Source: UBA2402 sp037139735 (lineage in GTDB: Bacteria > Planctomycetota > Phycisphaerae > Phycisphaerales > UBA1924). Taken from it: a DNA stretch of 18,343 nucleotides. Shown one piece after another: positions 8,645-16,090 of the stretch. Below the pieces are notes generated by a model. It ran no database searches and was not told the DNA's origin. It saw nothing but the letters and a program-made list of their open reading frames with translations. Made by a program: the position numbers and the translations under genes. The stretch covers positions 1-18,343 of the forward strand of contig JBAXFU010000065.1 in the NCBI GenBank assembly GCA_037139735.1, read 5' to 3'. Every line of letters starts with the position of its first letter. Position 1 is the stretch's first letter.

Positions 8645-8673
8645 ATTCTCCCTCGTCGCCCTCCCTTCGTCAA
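8645..8673 (-). promoter_or_regulatory. Candidate sigma-70 promoter of the his operon
   Basis: TTGACG (8673-8668, 5/6 to consensus) is followed after exactly 17 bases by GAGAAT (8650-8645, 4/6 to consensus). The predicted transcription start falls near 8637-8639, immediately before the leader GTG at 8636. The GAGGGAGA sequence that could act as a ribosome-binding site overlaps the -10 region, so the two readings compete. Between here and the divergent gene at 8831 I see no other clear element. Confidence 0.45.
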
Positions 8674-8830
8674 GCGTCTTGGCGAAAAAGAACGTGTTGC
8701 GAGCCGGTTTCCGCTCCCTCATTCGGGGTTTCACCTTGCGTTGCAACGGCGAGAGCGGCCTCAAACCACCGTGAATCCACCACGAACGGCCGACGAACCC
8801 CGACCAGACGCGGCGTGTCGCGTCGCTTTC

Positions 8831-10051
8831 ATGACCGACTCCGCTCCATCATCCTTTCCATCGACGCGCGACGAGGCGTTGCGTCGACTCGATGCGTTCA
8901 CGACGCGAATCGCGGCGTACTCGGCCACGCGGAACCGCGTCGTGCCGGGCCACGCCAACGTCTCGCGACTGTCGCCGGCCGTGCGTCATCGACTGGTGCT
9001 CGAGCAGGAACTCGTGGAACATGCCATCCGCGCGTGCGGCCCGCGTGCGTGCGAGAAGTTCGTCCAGGAAGTGACGTGGCGAACCTACTGGAAGGGCTGG
9101 CTCGAGCATCGTCCCGATGTCTGGCGCGACCACCGCCGTCGCGCGAGGCGTCTACGCGCCGATGGCGACCCGACGATGCTCCGCCGCGCCCAGGCCGTGG
9201 CACGCGGCGAGAGCGGCGTCGCCGTGATGGACGCCTTCGCGAAGGAACTGCTCGAGACGGGATTCCTCCACAACCACGCCCGCATGTGGTGGGCCTCGTT
9301 CTGGATCCACGTGGAGCGTCTGCCGTGGGACCTCGGGGCCGATCACTTCCTGCGTCACCTGCTCGACGCCGACCCGGCCTCCAACACGCTCAGCTGGCGG
9401 TGGGTCGCGGGCCTGCACACCAAGGGAAAGCACTACCTGGTCCGCCGCTCGAACATCGAGGACCATCTCGACCCGACCTTGCTCGGAAACGGCACAGGCC
9501 TCGAACGCCTCGAGGACGATGCCGTGACGCCGGCCTCGATCGTGGATGAAGCCGACCTTGCTCGGCGCGTCCTGCCGGAGCATGGCGTTGCTCCCATGCC
9601 TCGCGGGAAGCGAGTGGGCGTGTGGCTGCACGACGATGATCTTCTCGCCGAGGTGGGCGGCCTGGCCACGCTCGATGCCGTCGCGATCGCCGGATGGATC
9701 GAGTCGGACGACGCCTCGTCGCTCCGTCAGTCGCACCGAGAGCGGGCGCTTCGCGACGGCCTCGACCGCGCGGGCTCGCACTGGCGTCGTCCCGTCGCCG
9801 GGGGCACGGCGGTTTCCTCCATCGCCGGGGCGATGGAGGCGTGGGTCGCCGCGGAGGGCCTCGACGAGGTGATCGCCCATGCGCCTTTCGTCGGCCCCGT
9901 GCACGACGCGTTCGACGAGATCGCCGCCGCCGCCCGTCGCGCGGGCGCGAGCATCACGCTCCTTCGCCGCGAGTGGGACGCCGCGATGTTTCCGGCAGCC
10001 AAGGCCGGGTTCTTCCCCTTCTGGGAGCGAGCCCGGCGGCTGCTCTCGTGA
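8831..10051 (+). CDS. Photolyase/cryptochrome-related FAD-binding protein with FAD domain first
   Basis: 406 residues from ATG 8831. Residues 8-215 match the FAD-binding helical domain of the photolyase/cryptochrome family: SRLSPAVRHRL (45-55), EKFVQEVTWRTYWKGW (75-90), TGFLHNHARMWWASFWIH (143-160), and PWDLGADHFLRHLLDADPAS followed by NTLSWRWVAGLHTKGKHY (165-202). The alpha/beta domain that normally precedes it is absent upstream, since the protein begins just before the helical domain. Residues 260-403 instead look like a diverged copy of that domain placed at the C-terminus: VGVWLHDDDL, a middle helical stretch, and a final AAKAGFFPFWERARRLL resembling the end of a photolyase N-terminal domain (FTPFW). 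A photolyase or photosensory role is inferred. It is divergent from the his operon and convergent with the GH116-like gene. No good Shine-Dalgarno is visible. Confidence 0.8.
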   Translation: MTDSAPSSFPSTRDEALRRLDAFTTRIAAYSATRNRVVPGHANVSRLSPAVRHRLVLEQELVEHAIRACGPRACEKFVQEVTWRTYWKGWLEHRPDVWRDHRRRARRLRADGDPTMLRRAQAVARGESGVAVMDAFAKELLETGFLHNHARMWWASFWIHVERLPWDLGADHFLRHLLDADPASNTLSWRWVAGLHTKGKHYLVRRSNIEDHLDPTLLGNGTGLERLEDDAVTPASIVDEADLARRVLPEHGVAPMPRGKRVGVWLHDDDLLAEVGGLATLDAVAIAGWIESDDASSLRQSHRERALRDGLDRAGSHWRRPVAGGTAVSSIAGAMEAWVAAEGLDEVIAHAPFVGPVHDAFDEIAAAARRAGASITLLRREWDAAMFPAAKAGFFPFWERARRLLS

Positions 10052-10060
10052 GCCGCCGGG
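10032..10060. terminator. Hairpin between convergent genes
   Basis: CCCGGCGGC (10032-10040) and GCCGCCGGG (10052-10060) form a perfect 9-bp stem with an 11-base loop that contains the stop of the photolyase-like gene. It lies exactly in the 11-bp gap between two convergent genes. No T run follows on either strand, so it is a candidate bidirectional or Rho-assisted end rather than a textbook intrinsic terminator. Confidence 0.45.
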
Positions 10061-10062
10061 GG

Positions 10063-13000
10063 TCAGCCCCGCCTCGAAAGCCGCACCACGAGCTGGTCGC
10101 CTTCGCCGAGTTCGCAGGCGCCCGGCGCGAACTCGAGCACGTAGCGTCCGAAGCCCGCGGCCTGCTCGGCCTCGCCCGTCGCATCGACCTCGCGGCGAAC
10201 GAGTTGCACCGGCGGCCCCGCCAGCGTCGCGACGTCGAGATCCTCGAGGAAGAGCGGCACCAGCATCGGCACGCCGAAGGCGCGCAGCCGCACCTTGCCG
10301 TGCAGCACGGTGATCGAATGGGTCGCCACGCCGTCGAGCAGTTCCTGCGAGTAACTCCCCCACCCTTCGCCGGCGATGAACGCCGCCCGGAAACGGCGGC
10401 GGTCGGCGACGTCGAAGACGCGCGGCTCGAACGAAAGCTCGCCCCTGGGGCCGTGGTGGCGAAAGCCGCAGGCCGCGACGAAGGTGCCGTGCGACGCCAT
10501 GGCCCTGGCCGCATGGCCGCCGCACTCGACCTCCGAGTAGGGATTCCGCACCGACGGGTGATGGCGATCGTGCACCAGCCTCGTGACGGCCAATCCCTCG
10601 GTCACGAGGCCTTCGGCGAGCATGTGCGACGCGAGGAGGTGCTCATGCCCCGACTGGCACTCGTTCACCGCGCCGGCGGGCGGGCGTTCGCGGGCCAAGG
10701 GGTCCTGCGCCGCACCGCCCTGCGGCCAGGTGCACATGATCGTGCCCCCTTCGCCGGGCAACGCCAACCACCGCCCGCCCCGCACCGTCTTCTCCATCAT
10801 GGCGCGATAGGGGCCGACATCGGTGGCGACGTTGTGCCGGAAGATCGATCGGAGCGCCTCGACGGTCTGGGCCCGAGGGAGCACACGCGGCAATCCGGCC
10901 TGCCACGCCAAGGCCTGCCCGACGACCTGATCGACGGCGCACGCCTCTCCCGTCGGCGTCGGTCGCGACCGCGACCGGTCGATGGCGGATCGGAACCAGC
11001 CGCCACGGAAGCACCGGTCCACGACGACATCGGCGCCGGCGTTGGCACGGGTGATGCATGCCGCGGCGAGCGCGGAATCGCCCGCCTCGGAGGCCAGCGA
11101 GGCCGCGGCTCGCAGCGCCGCGAGCGACAGGGAGGCCATGCGCGGGGTCCAGCCGCCCACGTCGTCGCCGTCGGCGGCGGCGAACTCGTCCGCAAGTCCA
11201 TCGGCGTTCTCGTCGAGCGAAAGGAGCAGTTCGCCCGCCCGCTTCGCGTTGGGGAAGACGGCGCGAAGGAAGTCGCGATCGGGCGACATTCGATGCTCTC
11301 GCCACGCGCGAATGAGCGAGGCGCAGTGCGCCTCGAAGATCGCTCCGGGCGTCGCCTCGCCGCGGCAGGGCACCAGGCCCGTGCGAACGTCGAAGTCGGG
11401 CCCGAAGTCGACGGCGAGTCGCCTCGATCGCTCGAGCGTCGGGAAGACGCGGGCGGCGGCCTGCGCATGCTGCCACGCGTCGTCGCACGGCGCGTCGCGA
11501 CCGGAGGCCGACTCGAGGAGGCGGCATCCGCCGTCATCGAGTCGCAGGCAGGTGGAGGTGGCGAGCGTGGCGATGTTGGCGAACGTCCGCTCGAGGAACC
11601 AGAAGGGAAGCGTCGAGTCGTTCCATGCGTCGCGCCATCGGAGCGTCCTGTCGATGAGCGGCTCGCGGCGCGCGTGCACGTGGCGCACGACGGCCGTCGC
11701 GTCGGCGAATCGTGCCGCGTAGCGGCGGCGGGCGCGGGGAGTCGCGGGATCGTCGCCCGGGGCATCGACGTTGGGGAAGTGCCACGCGATGACGAAGTCG
11801 AGCGTGAGTTCCCCGCCGGGCGCGAGCGAGAACGGCACCCTGAGTTCGCCGACGGGTCGATCGCCCGCGACGGCGTCAGGAACGACGACGGCATCGCTTC
11901 GCGGCGTCAGCAGGGCGAAGGCCATGGTGCCCCAGTCGGGAGCCAAGGTCGGGTCCGCGGCCGGACCACGAGGTTCGTCGGCCATGACGATGTCGTCCAC
12001 GGCGATGCTCCCGCCGTCGCTTCGCCACACGTCGACGATCTGCAATCGCGCGGTTCGCCCTTCGAACTCGGCGACGTCCCAGCGTTCGAGCCGCCACAGA
12101 CCGGTGTCGTCGCCGGTGGCGGTCCGCACCACCGCGCCGTCGACGAGCAGGTTGATGCAGGTCTGACCGGGGTTGCGGCCGCCGCCGATGCGAAAGCGGA
12201 TGAACCGCCTCGCGATCGTGAACTGGCCGCTCGAGAGCGTGCCCACGGGGAGGTCGGGCCGCGGGTCGTCCGGAATCGCCGACCTCGAACTTGCGACCCT
12301 CGACCCCGAGCCGTTGGCGTTGCGCTGGGCCGAGCGAGGCGTGTCGACTCGACGCGGACCGTCGCCAAAGGCGGTGTCGGTGGCGGTCCACCCCGCGAAA
12401 CGCTCGGCCTCGAAGTCGTCGATCACCAGATCGGGGCGAGCGTCGGTCCGCGGCGGATTGGCCTCGCAGACGAGCATCGCAGGTCCGTCATCCTCGGCCG
12501 CGGCCGCGCGGTTGCTCCGCACCAGCGCTCCGGGCGGGGTCGCGACGCCCACGTGGTTCTGCAACGCGCCGTGGATCGCGGCCTCGATCGTCGCGTCACC
12601 GGCGTTGCGCATGCGATAGCGGAGGATGGTGCAGGGAAGGGACGAATCCTCGAGTTCCAGCGGACAAAAGGGAGAGAAGGCCTGCAACTCGACGCGGACC
12701 CGCGTCGCCTCGTCGCTGAAGTCGACCGTGCCCACCGGGTAGTGCCCCGTGAACGTGATGTCACGGAAGCCGCCCGCGTCGAGCGGCCGCGATTGATCCG
12801 ACTCCACCAGGGAGAAGCCCACGCGAAAGGGCGACGACACGAGCGGAGGCGAGGCGTGCTCCGCGCCCGATCCCGCCGCGGCATCGGCCGAGGGCGGGCG
12901 ATTGAAGACGTCCCAACACCACAGCCGTCCGTCGCCCGAGAGGAGCACCTGCCCGCAGCCCACGCCCCCGACGGGCATGCCGACAAAGCGCAGTTCGTCG

Positions 13001-13200
13001 CGAGCGGATCGGGCCCGCAGCGGTTCCCCGCGCGCCGTCAGCGAGGCCAACCAGCCGCGCGGGAATCGCTTGTCGGCGGGCACCGGGAATCGCTCGGGTT
13101 CGACCTCGCCTCGGCCGTGCGCCCGGCCCGCGAACATGCCCACGGCGCCCGCGCTCGTCAGCGCGAGGAACGATCGCCGCGAGAGTTCGGGGCTGTCCAT
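10063..13200 (-). CDS. Tat-exported GH116/DUF608-like glycoside hydrolase with an inserted module
   Basis: 1045 residues. The N-terminus LSRRSFLALTSAGAVGMFAG (7-25) is a twin-arginine signal. Residues 75-250 carry the GBA2-type N-terminal domain (GMPVGGVGCGQVLLSGDGRL), which continues at 420-475 after an insert. The insert (about 258-410) begins DDFEAERFAGWTATDTAFGDGP and includes GTLSSGQFTIARRFIRFRIGGG, INLLVDGAVVRTATG and SIAVDDIVMADEP. I recognise this as a beta-sandwich module common in planctomycete glycosidases. The DUF608 alpha/alpha barrel follows: LPFWFLERTFANIATLAT (531-548), DENADGLADE (663-672), NECQSGHEHLLASHMLAEGL (846-865) and NPYSEVECGGHAARAMASHG (886-905). The usual family TYD after the DxNxDG loop is replaced by an acidic AAADGDD, so I cannot assign the acid residue. 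Substrate unknown; beta-glucoside or beta-xyloside cleavage is a family guess. Confidence 0.82.
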   Translation of the reverse strand: MDSPELSRRSFLALTSAGAVGMFAGRAHGRGEVEPERFPVPADKRFPRGWLASLTARGEPLRARSARDELRFVGMPVGGVGCGQVLLSGDGRLWCWDVFNRPPSADAAAGSGAEHASPPLVSSPFRVGFSLVESDQSRPLDAGGFRDITFTGHYPVGTVDFSDEATRVRVELQAFSPFCPLELEDSSLPCTILRYRMRNAGDATIEAAIHGALQNHVGVATPPGALVRSNRAAAAEDDGPAMLVCEANPPRTDARPDLVIDDFEAERFAGWTATDTAFGDGPRRVDTPRSAQRNANGSGSRVASSRSAIPDDPRPDLPVGTLSSGQFTIARRFIRFRIGGGRNPGQTCINLLVDGAVVRTATGDDTGLWRLERWDVAEFEGRTARLQIVDVWRSDGGSIAVDDIVMADEPRGPAADPTLAPDWGTMAFALLTPRSDAVVVPDAVAGDRPVGELRVPFSLAPGGELTLDFVIAWHFPNVDAPGDDPATPRARRRYAARFADATAVVRHVHARREPLIDRTLRWRDAWNDSTLPFWFLERTFANIATLATSTCLRLDDGGCRLLESASGRDAPCDDAWQHAQAAARVFPTLERSRRLAVDFGPDFDVRTGLVPCRGEATPGAIFEAHCASLIRAWREHRMSPDRDFLRAVFPNAKRAGELLLSLDENADGLADEFAAADGDDVGGWTPRMASLSLAALRAAASLASEAGDSALAAACITRANAGADVVVDRCFRGGWFRSAIDRSRSRPTPTGEACAVDQVVGQALAWQAGLPRVLPRAQTVEALRSIFRHNVATDVGPYRAMMEKTVRGGRWLALPGEGGTIMCTWPQGGAAQDPLARERPPAGAVNECQSGHEHLLASHMLAEGLVTEGLAVTRLVHDRHHPSVRNPYSEVECGGHAARAMASHGTFVAACGFRHHGPRGELSFEPRVFDVADRRRFRAAFIAGEGWGSYSQELLDGVATHSITVLHGKVRLRAFGVPMLVPLFLEDLDVATLAGPPVQLVRREVDATGEAEQAAGFGRYVLEFAPGACELGEGDQLVVRLSRRG

Positions 13201-13482
13201 GAGGGGTGAGTGTACCGTGCGCCACGCCGCCGGTGGGCATGATCGCCTGCGTCCGATATCGCGTCACGGGGCCGAGTTGTCCGACGCGACGGTCGGGAGG
13301 CGGCCGCGAGGATCGTCGCGATAACCTCGATTTCGCCGTCGGCGGCGTGAACGGCGCGGCGCGGCTGTCGTCGGGAGGTATCATGGTCTTCGTCGCGAGC
13401 AGCCTCGCGAGGAGAGACGTTCCGGACGGGCGACGTCGCCGCGTAGGCGATCCCGGCGGGCGGCAGAGAGGAGACAGGATTC
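13201..13482. other. Intergenic region between divergent secreted-protein genes
   Basis: 282 bases separate two divergent genes and must hold both promoters, but I find no convincing -35/-10 pair. The one structured element is TCGCGAG (13393-13399) and CTCGCGA (13404-13410), a perfect 7-bp stem with a four-base loop, about 75 bases before the downstream start codon. No RNA gene or ORF with coding character is seen. Confidence 0.4.
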
Positions 13483-14175
13483 ATGAAGACTTCGTGCATG
13501 GTCGCCCTGCTGGCGGCTGGGATGGCCGCTTCCGCTCAGGCGTCGGTGACGTACGGCGATTCGCAGAACGAACTGTTCGACAACGGATTCGCCCACCTCG
13601 ACATCGTCAGCGTGACGGTCGATCACGACGCCTCGAACATCTACTTCGACATCGTCATGCGAGGCAGCGTCGACGCCCCCGCCTGGGGCAAGACCTGCAT
13701 CGGCATCAACACCCCGGGCGGCATCAACAGCTCGGGCAACGGCTGGGGCCGCAATGTCGACTGGGCGGGGCAGGGCATCGACTACTGGATCGGCACGTGG
13801 GCCGACAACAACGGCGGCGACTTCGGCGGCGAGCTGCGCCAGATGACCGACCCGGCCGGCAACGGCAACTCGCTCCTCGCGGCCACCTATGCGGGCCCCG
13901 GCATCTCCGGGACCGCCAGCGGCAGCACGATCTCCATGGTGCTCTCCCGCGCCCTGATGGGCCTGACCGGCGACGGCACGTTCACCTTCGACGTGCTCAC
14001 CACCGGCGGCGGCGCGGACCCTGGCGTCGACCACCTCAGCCGCACCGACATGTCGACGTCGGGCTGGGGCGTCACGTCGGTCGCGGGCGCCTTCCTTTCG
14101 TACACGATTCCCGCACCGGGCGCGGCGGGCCTTCTGGCCCTCGCCGGCGTCGCGGCGGGCCGTCGGCGTCGCTGA
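13483..14175 (+). CDS. Small exported protein with a PEP-CTERM-like sorting tail
   Basis: 230 residues. Residues 1-20 form a Sec signal peptide (Lys, then a hydrophobic core, likely cleavage after AQA-S). The mature part (21-205) is rich in Asn, Gly and Asp and has alternating hydrophobic strands (for example NIYFDIVMRGSV and DYWIGTWADNNGG), suggesting a beta-sandwich. I do not recognise a named domain. The C-terminus is a sorting signal: PAPGA (211-215), a short hydrophobic segment LLALAGVAAG, and a final RRRR. This tripartite tail is the form I associate with Phycisphaerales and implies processing by an exosortase-like enzyme and surface placement. GAGAGGAGACAGG just upstream is a good ribosome-binding site. 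An intrinsic terminator follows, so it is monocistronic. Confidence 0.85.
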   Translation: MKTSCMVALLAAGMAASAQASVTYGDSQNELFDNGFAHLDIVSVTVDHDASNIYFDIVMRGSVDAPAWGKTCIGINTPGGINSSGNGWGRNVDWAGQGIDYWIGTWADNNGGDFGGELRQMTDPAGNGNSLLAATYAGPGISGTASGSTISMVLSRALMGLTGDGTFTFDVLTTGGGADPGVDHLSRTDMSTSGWGVTSVAGAFLSYTIPAPGAAGLLALAGVAAGRRRR

Positions 14176-14205
14176 TCCGACGCGCGACGCAACCGAGTTT
14201 CCGTG

Positions 14206-14239
14206 AAAGACCCGTTCGCCTCGCGGCAGCGGGTTTTTT
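14206..14239 (+). terminator. Intrinsic terminator of the PEP-CTERM-like gene
   Basis: AAAGACCCG (14206-14214) pairs with the run CGGGTTTTT (14230-14238; nine pairs including one G-T), enclosing a small inner stem GCC/GGC. It ends in six T residues (14234-14239). It starts 30 bases after the stop at 14175 and matches the plus-strand gene. Confidence 0.85.
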
Positions 14240-14415
14240 CGTGCGCGTTCGCGGCTCGTTCGCCACCCGGTCGAGGCCCGCTCGCCTCCATGCCGCGGCG
14301 GGCTCACGCGCTCGCCACAGGTTCGCCCGCTTCGCCGCGTCGTGGCTGTACACGAGGCCGACTCGCCTGTAGCATGCTCCGAGCGTCGATGACGACGCGA
14401 TCCGCCGGCCCGTTC

Positions 14416-14439
14416 GATCATCGCGACGTCGCGATGATC
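14416..14439. promoter_or_regulatory. Perfect 24-bp palindrome upstream of hsp20
   Basis: GATCATCGCGAC followed by its exact reverse complement, with no spacer, occupies 14416-14439 and ends 29 bases before the Hsp20 ATG. As DNA it is an ideal operator for a dimeric regulator. As RNA it would form a hairpin in the 5' leader next to the ribosome-binding site GGAG (14459-14462). It does not match the CIRCE element (TTAGCACTC with an inverted GAGTGCTAA). Confidence 0.65.
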
Positions 14440-14468
14440 ACGCCCGACTCGAGCACAGGAGATCGATC

Positions 14469-14960
14469 ATGAACCTCGGCCTCTGGAAACGCCCCTTGGG
14501 AATCAACGGCGAACTCGCCCGTCTTCGCGAGGAGATGGATCAGGCCTTCGAGCGGTTCTTCCTCGAACCAGCCCCCTCGCTCGCGGCCGCGACTCCCCAT
14601 CGCGTCGAGGGATGGATGCCGGCGCTGGACGTCGTCGAGAACGACCACGAGGTCGTCGTGCGGGTGGAGGTGCCCGGCATCGCCGCCAAGGACGTCGACG
14701 TGTCGGTGTCCGGCTCGACGCTGACCATCAGCGGCAGCAAGCAGGAGCACGAGGAGCGCAAGGAGGAGACGTACTACCGCAGCGAACGGCGCTTCGGCGC
14801 GTTCCGCCGCGTCGTCGAGCTTCCCGAATCGATCGATCCGACGAAGATCGTGGCCGAGTCCGACAACGGCGTGATCACCATCAAGGTCGCCAAGAAGCCT
14901 GGCGTCAAGCCGCGACAGATCGAGATCAAGCCGGTCTCTCGCAAGGTGCCGGTGGGCTGA
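14469..14960 (+). CDS. Small heat shock protein, Hsp20/alpha-crystallin family
   Basis: 163 residues, typical of bacterial small heat shock proteins, which hold unfolding proteins in an ATP-independent way in the cytoplasm. Residues 1-47 are the variable N-terminal arm. The alpha-crystallin domain (about 49-142) starts at MPALDVVENDHEVVVRVEVPGI and includes FGAFRRVVELPESID (109-123) and the AESDNGVITI hallmark (129-138). The C-terminal tail offers I-x-I (IEI, 151-153) and V-x-V (160-162) anchors for oligomer assembly. AGGAG sits 6 bases before the ATG. The gene stands alone between a terminator and a convergent gene. The 24-bp palindrome just upstream suggests specific control, probably by stress. 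Confidence 0.95.
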   Translation: MNLGLWKRPLGINGELARLREEMDQAFERFFLEPAPSLAAATPHRVEGWMPALDVVENDHEVVVRVEVPGIAAKDVDVSVSGSTLTISGSKQEHEERKEETYYRSERRFGAFRRVVELPESIDPTKIVAESDNGVITIKVAKKPGVKPRQIEIKPVSRKVPVG

Positions 14961-15090
14961 ACTCGCCGGCTTCCGGAATGCACTGGGGATCCGCGTCGAG
15001 TCGTGTGGCGCGGGTCCCCGGTCTTGGGTCGTGCCGCTCGCCGCGAGCGCCGTCGAGCGAGCCGCTCGATGCGTCGTGCACGGCGCGGGC

Positions 15091-16059
15091 TCAGTTGGCC
15101 CGGCGAAAGAGATCGAGGAACCGCTCCTCGTACTTGCCGAAGACGCCCTGACGATCAAGTTCCTGCTTGAGACGCACGGCGTGCGTGAGGTCGCGGGAGG
15201 CGATTTCGAAGAGCTCCTCGATGCGGGCGAGCGCGGCGGGATCCTCGGCCGCGGGGAGCTTGGCCTCCGAGGAGGCCGCGGGCCTGGCGGACTCGGGCAG
15301 TTCGCCTTCACCGTCGACATCGACCTCCTCGGGTTCGTTCGCCTCGGCCTCGAGTCGCATTCGTTCCATCGCGTCGGCCATGGCCTTGTCGAACGCCGCG
15401 GCCTGGCGGTTGAGCGCGTCGAGGCTGACGTCGACGCCCGCGAGCACGCTGAAGACGCTGAGCGCGGCCCTGGCGGCCTTGGGGTTGGCCACCCGCATGG
15501 CGAAGAAGGGGATCTCGGCGAGGAGGCCGACTCCGGCCATGCCTCGCGCCGCGGCGGCCCCCAGCAGCAGTCCGTTCATGCCCCCGATCTGCCCGTCGGC
15601 GATGGGGCCGACTTCCGCGCGTCGCAACTCGTCGAGCGCCACCGCGTCGGTGGCGACGCCGCTGACCTTCGGATGCTCCGAGGGGTGAAGCCCGCAGGCC
15701 AGCGACGCGAACGTGACGACCCGCTCCACGCCCTTGAGCTGGGCCTCGTCGAGCAGCTTCTCGGCGTACGAAAGGCACGCGTACGACGGCTGCGCCTCGG
15801 CCATGAAGACCACCAGGTCGCGTCCGGCGCCGGGGTTGATCCACTGGAAGAACCGCCCCCGCGGCAGCCGCACCGGCGCGACGAGGCCTTGCCGGACCTC
15901 CACGTCGCTCACGTCGAAGTGTCCGCCGGGGGGCAACTCCTCGCCCTCGGTCATGTTGAGTTCTCGCACGAGGTAGAGCGCGGCGATGCTCGCCACGCTC
16001 CCCATGCCGGGCCACGCCGCGATCATCCACGGCCTTGGCTTGGATTGCGTCTCGGTCAC
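15091..16059 (-). CDS. PAC2-family protein
   Basis: 322 residues with a GTG start at 16059, chosen because AAGGAGGG lies 7 bases upstream. Residues 12-215 carry the PAC2 (proteasome assembly chaperone 2-like) fold: AAWPGMGSVASIAALYL (14-30), RDLVVFMAEAQPSY, a central VVTFASLACG, GQIGGMNGLLLGAAA (156-170) and GLLAEIPFFA (178-187). The C-terminal third (about 235-322) is acidic then helical and probably a coiled coil. In bacteria PAC2 proteins occur with or without a proteasome, and their biochemical role is unsettled; no proteasome genes are visible here. The gene follows the host-attachment-like gene in the same direction with a 31-base gap, so they may be cotranscribed. Confidence 0.85.
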   Translation of the reverse strand: MTETQSKPRPWMIAAWPGMGSVASIAALYLVRELNMTEGEELPPGGHFDVSDVEVRQGLVAPVRLPRGRFFQWINPGAGRDLVVFMAEAQPSYACLSYAEKLLDEAQLKGVERVVTFASLACGLHPSEHPKVSGVATDAVALDELRRAEVGPIADGQIGGMNGLLLGAAAARGMAGVGLLAEIPFFAMRVANPKAARAALSVFSVLAGVDVSLDALNRQAAAFDKAMADAMERMRLEAEANEPEEVDVDGEGELPESARPAASSEAKLPAAEDPAALARIEELFEIASRDLTHAVRLKQELDRQGVFGKYEERFLDLFRRAN

Positions 16060-16090
16060 GACTGAGCCCTCCTTCCGAACGTCGCGTGGG

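Noticed and set aside
8388..8645. Plus-strand ORF ending in a run of methionines (MVMMMM)
   Set aside because: The Met run is the reverse complement of the His codons (ATG against CAT) of the minus-strand leader peptide; the frame has no other coding signal.
9694..13209. An 1171-codon open frame on the plus strand opposite the GH116-like gene
   Set aside because: The product is Arg/Gly/His-rich with no recognisable domain, while the minus strand encodes a coherent Tat signal and GH116 motifs. Long antisense frames are expected at this GC content.
14961..15090. Terminator between convergent hsp20 and PAC2 genes
   Set aside because: The 130 bases contain only short GC repeats and no stem with a T tract on either strand.
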